From contig JAKSTS010000053.1 in the NCBI GenBank assembly GCA_024402455.1, forward strand, positions 1-13,420: DNA of 13,420 nucleotides, in the 5' to 3' direction. The notes under the pieces are model-generated. The model was not told the DNA's origin, did not search any database, and saw only the letters and a list, made by a program, of their open reading frames with translations. Of this stretch, positions 1-6,183 are shown in pieces (position 1 is the stretch's first letter; each line of letters begins with the position of its first letter). A program made the translations under genes and the position numbers. The stretch is from Treponemataceae bacterium. GTDB lineage: Bacteria; Spirochaetota; Spirochaetia; Treponematales; Treponemataceae.

Positions 1-579
1 AAAATTGTATTTAACGACTGCACCTGAAAGCACTGCAATGAGCGCACCAGAACAGATTGAACTTATAAAACTGTTTATTGGCAGTGTTTCAAACCACATA
101 AGAAAAATGCGCAAAACAAGACCAATAAAAAATGCAGCAACTGCTTCTTTTATGCCGCCGCCAAATACAAATGCAAAACAAAAGGAACTGGCAGCAGCTG
201 CAAATATCATTATTAAAGGTGAATAATCTGGAGAGGCAGAAATTCTTGCAAGAATGCTTTCAATTAAATCGGGGTTTGTCTTTCGTTTTTGAAGCATAAG
301 CCGTCTTGAAAGCATATTCACCTGCGAAAGTTTCCGTAAGTTTACATGCCTGTCTTGTACACGGCGAATGGCAGAATGATGATGATTTTCTTTATCAACA
401 AAAGACGAAATTACAACAGTAGGCGTAACAAAAGACGAAGATTCTTTTGCACCAAGAGCATTTGCCGTATGCACGACAAGCTCTTCGGTGCGGTATGTTT
501 CTCCGCCGTTCTGCAGCATAAGCTCGCCTGCACGCATTGAAATATCTGTAATGTTGTCGCTTGAAACTTCTGTTTTCAA
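1..579 (-). CDS. ThrE/YjjP-type threonine/serine exporter, 3' end outside window
   Basis: I read 193 codons before the window edge, so the C-terminus is missing. The N-terminal half is cytosolic and carries the family's (DUF1212/ThrE) hallmark segments: AGELMLQNGGETYRTEE near residues 17-33 and FVTPTVVISSF near 50-60. Hydrophobic helices then start near residue 121 (PLIMIFAAAASS) and include GGGIKEAVAAFFIGLVLRIF and a final SGALIAVLSGAVV. The family exports small amino acids such as threonine and serine across the inner membrane. Some members are one ~400-residue protein and others split into YjjP-like and YjjB-like halves; which applies cannot be seen here. The start is TTG at 579, chosen because GGAGG lies 7 bases upstream and the conserved region begins soon after; no ATG fits as well. 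It lies 61 bases downstream of the epimerase gene on the same strand and may be co-transcribed with it. Confidence 0.85.
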   Translation of the reverse strand, partial: MKTEVSSDNITDISMRAGELMLQNGGETYRTEELVVHTANALGAKESSSFVTPTVVISSFVDKENHHHSAIRRVQDRHVNLRKLSQVNMLSRRLMLQKRKTNPDLIESILARISASPDYSPLIMIFAAAASSFCFAFVFGGGIKEAVAAFFIGLVLRIFLMWFETLPINSFISSICSGALIAVLSGAVVKYNF

Positions 580-586
580 AAAACAA

Positions 587-591
587 CCTCC
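587..591 (-). promoter_or_regulatory. Shine-Dalgarno deciding the TTG start of the exporter gene
   Basis: On the minus strand GGAGG is followed by 7 bases (TTGTTTT) and then TTG AAA ACA. It supports the non-ATG start at 579. Confidence 0.7.
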
Positions 592-640
592 ATTTCAATA
601 ATGAACAAATACCGATGGCACAGTTCAGATTGTGCGCAGA

Positions 641-2137
641 TTATTTTGCATTGCGCATAATCAATTCAAGACACATTCTGCCGTTATGATACGGGCATTT
701 CCATGGCTCTGTTATAGGACGGTCTTTAACTGGCGTTCCGTCTTCGTTCAAACAGGCAAACCATTCACTTCCCGGCCGTTTGTCTACGACATTTTTCTCA
801 ATGTAATTCAAGACGCGTTTTGATGCATCAAGGAACGGCGAAGATCCATGTTTTTCATATTCATTATAAAAACCGAGAACAGCTTCGGCCTGAACCCACC
901 ATATACGTGTTTTATCAGTTTTTGTCTGACCGGCACGTTCACCGCGAGATTCATTGCAGAGCGAATCGTTTACAAAAGCACACTCAAGAATCTTTTTTGC
1001 AATTATGCTTGTATAAGAACGTGTATCAGAAATCAAAATCTTCAAATTCTGCTGTTCACTGGAATCAAAAAGAGAAATATTTCTTTCAAGCACATTGCAA
1101 GCTCTGTCTAAAAGCCAGCTTGCTTCAATGTCATGTCCATAAGAATGAATATCGCCGAGTGGCTGCATTTTTGCATCAAAGAAAACTTCGAGCCGTTCAA
1201 AATCTTCGTAAAAAACTTTGTCTTTGAAAATAATCAGAATGTTCTTTAATTTTTCTGCAACGCGCGGATGAGAATCTGCATCTAAAAGCTCTGTATAAGC
1301 TTCAAGCACATGCAGCAAAGTATTCATTGTTTTGTCAGCAGCAACACCCTGGTCGCAGATTGCACTTTCTACAGGTCTTTTCCAGTCTGCACCAAATGCT
1401 TCAAGATAACCATATCTGTCAGTGCAGTATGCTTCTATGCATTCAAAAAGTTCATATGCATGGCGCAAAGCCTCTGTTTTTCCAGTTGCTTTTGCATAAG
1501 CTGCCAATGCATAAATGCCAAAAGCCTGATTATATGCATTTTTTGTACTGTCACAGCAGGAACCGTCTGCATTCATCATCCAGAAAAGTCCACCGTTTTT
1601 GCGGTCAAAGCAATATTTTGTCAAAAATTCATATGCATGGTCTGCAAGCTTTAAGTTTTCTTCGCCGCCAAGTACACTAAAAACTGTTGAATAAAACCAC
1701 AAAATGCGGCTGTGCAGAATAACGCCTTTTGGTGCATTTTTTTTAAGGTCGAGGTTATAACCAACATAGCCATAAAAACCGCCGCGCTCATAATCTGCAA
1801 GTTTAGACCAGTATGGCAGAATAATTTTTTGTAAATGATTGAGTGCCTGTTCTTTCATCAGAAAAACTCCGTCGTCAATTTTTTTTTCTGCAACAGCAGA
1901 CGCTCTTTTACTTTCATTTTGCTCTTTAATCTGTTTCTTTAAATGAAGCGGCACGAAATTTCCAGCATTTCCATCGTCTTCAGCAAATACTTCTTTGGTA
2001 TACCCGCAAACGGGACATTTCCAGTCGGAAGGAACATCTTCGAACTGTAAAGGCGTGTCTAAGCAATAGTATTTTGCAGCGTTATATGCATCAAATTCAT
2101 AGCCGCAGACGCTGCATCTATATTTTCTTGCCGACAT
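641..2137 (-). CDS. Rubredoxin-AGE fusion: cellobiose/mannobiose 2-epimerase with N-terminal rubredoxin domain
   Basis: The 498-residue protein has two parts. Residues 5-52 are a rubredoxin domain: CSVCGY (C8, C11) and CPVCG (C41, C44), with the same cysteine spacing as classical rubredoxin and the usual FEDVPSDW before the second pair. After a charged linker (about 53-90), residues 91-498 are an N-acylglucosamine 2-epimerase (AGE) family alpha/alpha barrel closest by motif to cellobiose 2-epimerase. It shows GGFYGYV (119-125), LHSRILWFYS (R144), NTLLHVLEAY (H276), SYGHDIEASWLL (H335), WWVQAEAV (W413-W414) and EPWKCPYHNGR (W479, H484). By alignment from memory these match Arg66, His200, His259, Trp322, Trp385 and His390 of the Rhodothermus enzyme, where the last two His are the acid/base pair. 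It probably converts the reducing-end glucose or mannose of a beta-1,4 disaccharide at C2, in the cytosol (no signal peptide). The ATG has GGAGG 4 bases upstream. A 105-bp gap separates it from the TPR gene, so it may have its own promoter; I see none convincing. The rubredoxin part is unusual for this family. Confidence 0.9.
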   Translation of the reverse strand: MSARKYRCSVCGYEFDAYNAAKYYCLDTPLQFEDVPSDWKCPVCGYTKEVFAEDDGNAGNFVPLHLKKQIKEQNESKRASAVAEKKIDDGVFLMKEQALNHLQKIILPYWSKLADYERGGFYGYVGYNLDLKKNAPKGVILHSRILWFYSTVFSVLGGEENLKLADHAYEFLTKYCFDRKNGGLFWMMNADGSCCDSTKNAYNQAFGIYALAAYAKATGKTEALRHAYELFECIEAYCTDRYGYLEAFGADWKRPVESAICDQGVAADKTMNTLLHVLEAYTELLDADSHPRVAEKLKNILIIFKDKVFYEDFERLEVFFDAKMQPLGDIHSYGHDIEASWLLDRACNVLERNISLFDSSEQQNLKILISDTRSYTSIIAKKILECAFVNDSLCNESRGERAGQTKTDKTRIWWVQAEAVLGFYNEYEKHGSSPFLDASKRVLNYIEKNVVDKRPGSEWFACLNEDGTPVKDRPITEPWKCPYHNGRMCLELIMRNAK

Positions 2138-2242
2138 GTAACCTCCAGAGAAATAATTGCAAAAATCTACAAAATCTTAAATTTGTAAATTTTCTTCGCT
2201 TCATTAAAAATGTAACTTTTGTTAATATAGCGCAAGACATGG

Positions 2243-3940
2243 TTACTGGGCAAGCAATTTTTCAAGTTCAAGCTGATGGTTTAGCAGTTTTTCATCAAAT
2301 GGTTTTATGGCTATTACCTGTTTTAAATAATACTGGGCTTTTTTATAATCTTTCTGGTCAAAATAAATTTTATACAATTCATAAAGGGCCTGGTCATTTC
2401 TCGGATTTGAAGCAAGGCTTGACCGCAAATCATTTAGCTTTACAGAAGCAGTTGATGCAATCTTGCTGCGCTGATAATAAAGAGAACTTTTTGCCCTTTG
2501 GCTTGCTTTCGGCAGCATTTTTTCAATCAGGGCAGAAGCTTCAGAAACATTTTTTGATGCAATTAATACACGCACATACATAACCTGAACATCTTCTGTT
2601 TCTGGCGATGAATCATAAAGTTCCTTTATAAGACTTTGTGCTTCGCTAATTTTGTTAAGTCCAAGACATACTTCAATGCGCAGAAGCTTTGCAGTTTCAT
2701 TATTTCTAACCTGAATCAATTTATTTGAACGGTCATATGCCGTCTGCCATTGCTCATTTTTTATTGCTTCTTTTACCATAATCTTCAATGCATCCGCATT
2801 AGACGGATCATTTCCAAGTACCTTAGAAGAAAGCTGAGACGCAGTCATATCATTTATTTTGCGTCCTGCACTTGAAGCAATGTCAGCAGCAAGCAGCAGC
2901 AATTCTTGATCTTCCGGATATTCTTTAAGCGCCTGCGTTGCAGTCATTGCAGCAGCATGAATGTTTTTATTCCAGTCGCGAAGCAGATAAAGCCTTACAA
3001 CATAATAATCTTTATTGACTTTTTCTGTCTTTGAAAATGAATCAAGCGCCGCTTGTGCTTTCAGATATTCACCTTTTTCAATAAGAATGCGCGCACGCAT
3101 AAGCTGACATGTTGCATTTGACGGGTCACTTTGAAGCACCTGCGTTATATAGTTTTCTGCAAGGTCAAAATTGCGCTGTTCAAATGCAGATTCTGCACAA
3201 AGAATAAGTGCATGAATATTTCCATTATTTTTAAGAAGCACTTTTACAGCTGCATTGTATGCATCGTTCGGGCGTTTCTGTGCAAGCAAGACTTCTGCAT
3301 AAGCTTCGCCAAAAACAGCACAGTCGCTTTGAAGCGTAAACGCCCTTTCTAAATATTCAACAGCGGCTGCATTTTTTCCCTGTCGTGTATACAGCACACC
3401 CAGAAGATAAGGCGCAAGTACACTTGCCTGGTTCATTTTGCAGGCTTGAACCAAAGATGTCTGTGCATCGGCATAAAAATTTTTTAAATTCGGTGCAGTA
3501 AAAAGCACAAGAGAAGGCAGCACCAGAGAAAGAAAATCTGTAGAATCAACCAGGTTGAAAGCGTATGCGCCCATTTTTACAGATTCCATAATTGACAGAT
3601 ATTTAGAACCGGCAGAAGAAACTTCAGGAATATCCCAGTTTATGCGTTCTGCAGGATAAACGGTTTTTAATACAAAAGTTGCAAGCACAAGATACTGCTG
3701 TTCTGTTACAGTCATTTCTTTGCCACTAAGCCGAACCTTGTTCACAACATTTTTTAAAGCAGCAGGCGAACCTTTTTCCATTTCAGAAATTAAATAAGAT
3801 TCCTGCGCAGAAACTACATTTTTAAGCACAGGAGCTGCAAAAACAGCAGAACCTGTAAAACCACCAGGCTTTATGAATGAGAAAAATAAAAATATGAAAA
3901 TACAAAATTTAAAAACGCAGCAACGCTGCCTTATATTCAT
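2243..3940 (-). CDS. Secreted tetratricopeptide-repeat protein
   Basis: This 565-residue protein begins with a signal peptide: basic MNIRQR, a hydrophobic core to about residue 24, and a likely cut after VFA (residue 35). It is predicted periplasmic. Most of the rest is helical repeat. Recognisable TPR units include APYLLGVLYTRQGKNAAAVE, NFDLAENYITQVLQSDPSNA, KGEYLKAQAALDSF and the last unit QKDYKKAQYYLKQVIAIKP. TPR arrays scaffold protein-protein contacts; no catalytic motif is visible and the partner is unknown. The ATG overlaps the TAA of the upstream membrane-protein gene by one base (TAATG), with GAGG 10 bases before it, which implies translational coupling and a joint role. Spirochaetes carry many such proteins (TP0095 of T. 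pallidum is a possible relative, from memory). Confidence 0.8.
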   Translation of the reverse strand: MNIRQRCCVFKFCIFIFLFFSFIKPGGFTGSAVFAAPVLKNVVSAQESYLISEMEKGSPAALKNVVNKVRLSGKEMTVTEQQYLVLATFVLKTVYPAERINWDIPEVSSAGSKYLSIMESVKMGAYAFNLVDSTDFLSLVLPSLVLFTAPNLKNFYADAQTSLVQACKMNQASVLAPYLLGVLYTRQGKNAAAVEYLERAFTLQSDCAVFGEAYAEVLLAQKRPNDAYNAAVKVLLKNNGNIHALILCAESAFEQRNFDLAENYITQVLQSDPSNATCQLMRARILIEKGEYLKAQAALDSFSKTEKVNKDYYVVRLYLLRDWNKNIHAAAMTATQALKEYPEDQELLLLAADIASSAGRKINDMTASQLSSKVLGNDPSNADALKIMVKEAIKNEQWQTAYDRSNKLIQVRNNETAKLLRIEVCLGLNKISEAQSLIKELYDSSPETEDVQVMYVRVLIASKNVSEASALIEKMLPKASQRAKSSLYYQRSKIASTASVKLNDLRSSLASNPRNDQALYELYKIYFDQKDYKKAQYYLKQVIAIKPFDEKLLNHQLELEKLLAQ

Positions 3941-4515
3941 TAGGGAATATCCTCGTAATCATCATATTCTTCGCCACTTTCAAGCACAGCCTTATTTGTC
4001 TTTTGTATATAAAAAAATGTAACCAAAAGACCAATTCCAACGAATACAAAAAGCAGAGGCCACCACATGGCAGCAAAAAAACGAATGGAACCTTTAATGA
4101 TATGCAAAGAAAACAGAAGGAAGAAAAAACCTAAAACTACCATAACAAGGAAAGGTACAAAATAAACTGCAACGATACGTTTGTAACGATATAACCCAGA
4201 AAAGAAAAGTGAAAAACCAGAAAAAACAAGAACCAGCGGCCACAGCTGCCACATTCCGACACTCAACAGACCAGATTTTGCAATAAAAAGCAGAAAACCA
4301 TTAAGAATAAAAAAACTGCCTGTAAAAATCGTCCAGCCGCGATGAATTTTTGTAGCACACAAATAAAGCAAAACGCCGCCAATAATAACCGCAAAAATAT
4401 TAATCCACGAAACAAACGAAAAGCCCACAGACATAAAACGTGCAACTAATAAAAAAACACCAAAAATAATGCATAAAATTCCAACAGCAAGCAGTGTATT
4501 ATATTTTTTTGGCAT
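3940..4515 (-). CDS. Six-helix membrane protein, LiaF/LiaI-like transmembrane region
   Basis: The 191-residue protein is almost entirely membrane. Predicted helices lie at about 6-27, 35-53, 61-79, 88-108, 113-138 and 145-170, followed by a short acidic tail (ESGEEYDDYEDIP). Two helices carry the WPL pattern (WQLWPLVLVFSG near 89-100 and WWPLLFVFVGIGLL near 151-164) typical of the N-terminal membrane region of LiaF/DUF5668 proteins, which in Firmicutes modulate cell-envelope stress sensing. The extracytoplasmic LiaF C-terminal domain is absent, so a stress role is only a suggestion. The start has an odd Shine-Dalgarno, GGGGGA, 3 bases before ATG. It is the first gene of a minus-strand unit, overlaps the TPR gene by one base, and is preceded by the structured stretch 4531-4703, which would be its leader if the promoter lies beyond it. 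Confidence 0.65.
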   Translation of the reverse strand: MPKKYNTLLAVGILCIIFGVFLLVARFMSVGFSFVSWINIFAVIIGGVLLYLCATKIHRGWTIFTGSFFILNGFLLFIAKSGLLSVGMWQLWPLVLVFSGFSLFFSGLYRYKRIVAVYFVPFLVMVVLGFFFLLFSLHIIKGSIRFFAAMWWPLLFVFVGIGLLVTFFYIQKTNKAVLESGEEYDDYEDIP

Positions 4516-4576
4516 ATTTCCCCCATATAATGAAAACCGTATAAAATTGAAAGTTTTCAGAACTTTTTTTAATTAT

Positions 4577-4620
4577 GGGCATTTCTAAAATTCAATGAAT
4601 TATCTTTATTTTAGATGCCC
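4577..4620. repeat. 13-bp inverted repeat, possible leader hairpin
   Basis: GGGCAT-TT-CTAAAAT (4577-4591) is complementary to ATTTTAG-ATGCCC (4608-4620), giving 13 pairs with a 2-base bulge and a 16-base loop. No T-run follows on either strand, so it is not a simple terminator. The right arm is shared with the next repeat (4613-4665), so the two stems cannot form together. Confidence 0.65.
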
Positions 4621-4665
4621 GCGAGTTTTAGCCGCTGTAATTAAACAGCGCAAAACACCGCATCT
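4613..4665. repeat. Three-part rod hairpin, 17-18 bp
   Basis: Paired segments are AGATGC/GCATCT (4613-4618 with 4660-4665), GTTTT/AAAAC (4625-4629 with 4652-4656) and CGCTGT/ACAGCG (4633-4638 with 4645-4650), with apical loop AATTAA. G4631-C4651 can add a pair. The nested, ordered stems suggest selected RNA or DNA secondary structure. It competes with the stem 4577-4620 and with the small hairpin 4660-4673. Confidence 0.6.
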
Positions 4666-4674
4666 GTAAATGCC

Positions 4675-4702
4675 GGCTCTAAAAACTGTAATTTTCAGAG
4701 CC
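4675..4702. repeat. Hairpin GGCTCT/AGAGCC with CTGTAA loop
   Basis: GGCTCT (4675-4680) pairs with AGAGCC (4697-4702). After one A-C mismatch, AAAA (4682-4685) pairs with TTTT (4692-4695) around the six-base loop CTGTAA. The small neighbour hairpin GCAT/ATGC (4660-4673) has the identical loop CTGTAA. There is no T-run on either side. Confidence 0.5.
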
Positions 4703-4777
4703 CTCCCCTTGTCAGCTAAATCAACACCACCAAAAATCAAGATTTTCAGTGAAGCCTGCAATCATCAAACAAAATAT

Positions 4778-4851
4778 AAAAAAGGCCTCTATTTGTGCTG
4801 AATATTCTGATATAAATATACTAACACAAAATCATTCAGTACAAACAGCCT
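4778..4851 (-). terminator. Candidate intrinsic terminator on minus strand (16-bp stem, T6)
   Basis: AGGC/GCCT (4783-4786 with 4848-4851) encloses a 12-position stem, TTTGTGCTGAAT with ATTCAGTACAAA (4792-4803 with 4834-4845). Read on the minus strand the hairpin ends in GGCC followed by six T (4783-4778), the intrinsic-terminator pattern. However, the one imperfect pair is G-U on the plus strand and C-A on the minus strand, and the loop is long (30 bases). No minus-strand gene lies upstream of it, so it could end an unannotated small transcript or an antisense transcript. Confidence 0.4.
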
Positions 4852-4941
4852 AAAACACAATATTATATAAGTTTTAACATGGATAAATAGTAAAAGTTAC
4901 ATTTGAAGAACTAGAAGAATTTGTTATATCTTGCAAAATAA

Positions 4942-4960
4942 CTGCATGAACCTGCATGAA
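4942..4960. repeat. Tandem direct repeat CTGCATGAA x2, 10-bp period
   Basis: CTGCATGAA occurs at 4942-4950 and 4952-4960, about one helical turn apart, flanked by TTGCAA at 4931-4936 and 4961-4966. It could be an operator for the downstream lipoprotein promoter, but it lies about 140 bp upstream of that promoter and no regulator is known. Confidence 0.35.
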
Positions 4961-4992
4961 TTGCAACTTTATGATTTTCATTTAAAATCGAA

Positions 4993-5036
4993 ATGCTTTA
5001 TGCTGTTCTGATTCAACAGCATGAAATTTAAAGCAT
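4993..5036. repeat. 15-bp two-part inverted repeat
   Basis: Outer arms ATGCTTT/AAAGCAT (4993-4999 with 5030-5036) stack on inner arms ATGCTGTT/AACAGCAT (5000-5007 with 5015-5022). The loop is CTGATTC and the 3' side has a seven-base bulge, GAAATTT. It lies about 60 bp upstream of the lipoprotein promoter. Neither strand has a clean T-run after it. Confidence 0.55.
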
Positions 5037-5098
5037 CAAAGAGTTTATATTTATATGTCTATATTTTTTCTTTGCATGACAAAAGAGAAAAAACATTG

Positions 5099-5127
5099 TT
5101 GAAAATAAGCTTTAGCCGTGCTAAAAT
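5099..5127 (+). promoter_or_regulatory. Sigma-70-type promoter of the envelope gene block, giving a leaderless mRNA
   Basis: The -35 box TTGAAA (5099-5104) and -10 box TAAAAT (5122-5127) each match 5 of 6 consensus bases and are 17 bases apart. Only six bases (CTCGCC after TAAAAT) separate the -10 box from ATG at 5134, so transcription should start at or next to the A of the start codon. Confidence 0.6.
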
Positions 5128-5133
5128 CTCGCC

Positions 5134-6183
5134 ATGCTAAAACTGTATTTTCGTATACTTTGTTTTTTGTTCTGCACTTTAATTTTGTTTGCGTCGTGCA
5201 AACAGAAAACACCGGCAACAACCAAACTTTCAAATGAGCAGAAACTGCATGACTTGAATATTCTTCTTGAGTCTCCGGAAACAACGCAGGAAAGCCGCTT
5301 TACAATCGTAAGCCAGCTGGCCAACGATTTTGTTTCAAACGGGCAGACATCTGAGCTTGTTCTTTTTTTGACATCTTATGTTGAAAACCACCCGGACGAC
5401 CAGTACAACGCATACTGGCTTTTAATGGTTGCACATCTTTATATGGAAGAAAAAGCCGAACCAATTGCAAAATATTATTTCGACCGTGTTCTGAATGATT
5501 ATGACGACCTTATCATAAAAGGAACATCTGTACATTTTACAGCACTTACAAACCTCATCCAAATATGTGACACAGCCGATGGCCGCATTAAATTTTTTAA
5601 CGAACTTATAATGCGTTTTCCTGACAAAATAAGTTTAACAGAAATGTATGCCCGTCTTGCAGTTGAATATGAAAACATAGGCGAATGGGAACAGATGCGC
5701 AAATGCTATGCAATGTTTGAAGCACAGCCAGATGCAACAACCATTCAAATTTCAGGCATTCCGAATGCTTACCACAGAGCAAATCAAATGCTCAAGCTTA
5801 ATGCTTCTGCAAAAGACTGGTCATTTGAATCACTTGATGCACTTGAAAATGACATAAAAAATGCACTAAGGACAAACAATTTTAATCAGCTTGAACGATA
5901 TCGTTCCCGTGTAAATTTCTTTGCAATGACATGGCGGCAGGAAGAAACAGACTCAAACAGTCAGGCAAACTTTTCTTTAACAAATTTTATGCGCGGAAAG
6001 ATACGGTTCAGCGAAAAACTTGACGAAACTTCTAATACGAATGAAGCATATCTGCGTACATGGGGATGGCAGCAGAATGTTTCCGTCTGGTATTTCTATT
6101 TTAGAAAAATCAATTTTCCGCTGGACCCTGACATACACGGACGATGGGAATGGGCCGGCATTTATTACGGTGAAAAGCTATGA
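5134..6183 (+). CDS. Lipoprotein with TPR-like repeats, Treponema envelope family
   Basis: The 349-residue protein has a lipoprotein signal peptide: MLKLYFR, a hydrophobic stretch, then the lipobox LFAS-C with the lipidated cysteine at residue 22. The mature part is helical and TPR-like (for example NAYWLLMVAHLYMEEKAEP near 90 and YARLAVEYENIGEWEQMRKC near 170). The C-terminus is aromatic-rich (TWGWQQNVSVWYFYFRKI and GRWEWAGIYYGEKL). I know no enzymatic motif; it probably acts as a periplasmic scaffold. The ATG is the only possible start, since an in-frame TAA lies nine bases before it (5122-5124). There is no Shine-Dalgarno, and the promoter abuts the start. The stop overlaps the start of the transglycosylase gene (ATGA), which ties the two functionally. 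A counterpart may be T. pallidum TP0622 (from memory, unverified). Confidence 0.8.
   Translation: MLKLYFRILCFLFCTLILFASCKQKTPATTKLSNEQKLHDLNILLESPETTQESRFTIVSQLANDFVSNGQTSELVLFLTSYVENHPDDQYNAYWLLMVAHLYMEEKAEPIAKYYFDRVLNDYDDLIIKGTSVHFTALTNLIQICDTADGRIKFFNELIMRFPDKISLTEMYARLAVEYENIGEWEQMRKCYAMFEAQPDATTIQISGIPNAYHRANQMLKLNASAKDWSFESLDALENDIKNALRTNNFNQLERYRSRVNFFAMTWRQEETDSNSQANFSLTNFMRGKIRFSEKLDETSNTNEAYLRTWGWQQNVSVWYFYFRKINFPLDPDIHGRWEWAGIYYGEKL

Larger units (their letters stand above)
4516..5133. other. 618-bp gene-free divergent intergenic region rich in inverted repeats
   Basis: No reading frame here looks coding. The stretch separates the divergent membrane-protein gene (minus) and lipoprotein gene (plus). 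It holds at least five inverted repeats with 10 or more paired bases (listed separately) plus several small ones: 4531-4559 (TGAAAAC/GTTTTCA), 4660-4673 (GCAT/ATGC), 4733-4746, 4851-4876 (TAAAAC/GTTTTA) and 4973-4989 (GATTTT/AAAATC). The plus-strand promoter of the lipoprotein gene is at its right end. A promoter for the minus-strand genes must also lie here, but I could not place it. Confidence 0.7.

Noticed and set aside
2206..2246. Terminator after the TPR gene (GTAAC/GTTAC with five T on the minus strand)
   Set aside because: The stem has only five pairs around a 25-base loop, so it is too weak to call.
2074..2583. 169-codon plus-strand frame across the epimerase-TPR junction
   Set aside because: It is antisense to the TPR gene, has no ribosome binding site or family motif, and reads Leu/Gln-rich as expected for the complement of a helical repeat gene.
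4550..4570. Plus-strand hairpin AAAGTT/AACTTT followed by a T-run
   Set aside because: Only six AT-rich pairs, and no plus-strand gene lies before it. At most it limits antisense transcription into the intergenic region.
4635..4691. Three CTGTAA copies considered as a CRISPR-like or iteron array
   Set aside because: The repeat is only six bases, the spacing is irregular (29 and 22), and there are no uniform spacers or cas genes. The copies are better seen as hairpin loops.
4783..4851. attC-like integron recombination site
   Set aside because: The arms lack the RYYYAAC/GTTRRRY core boxes, and there is no integrase or cassette in the window.
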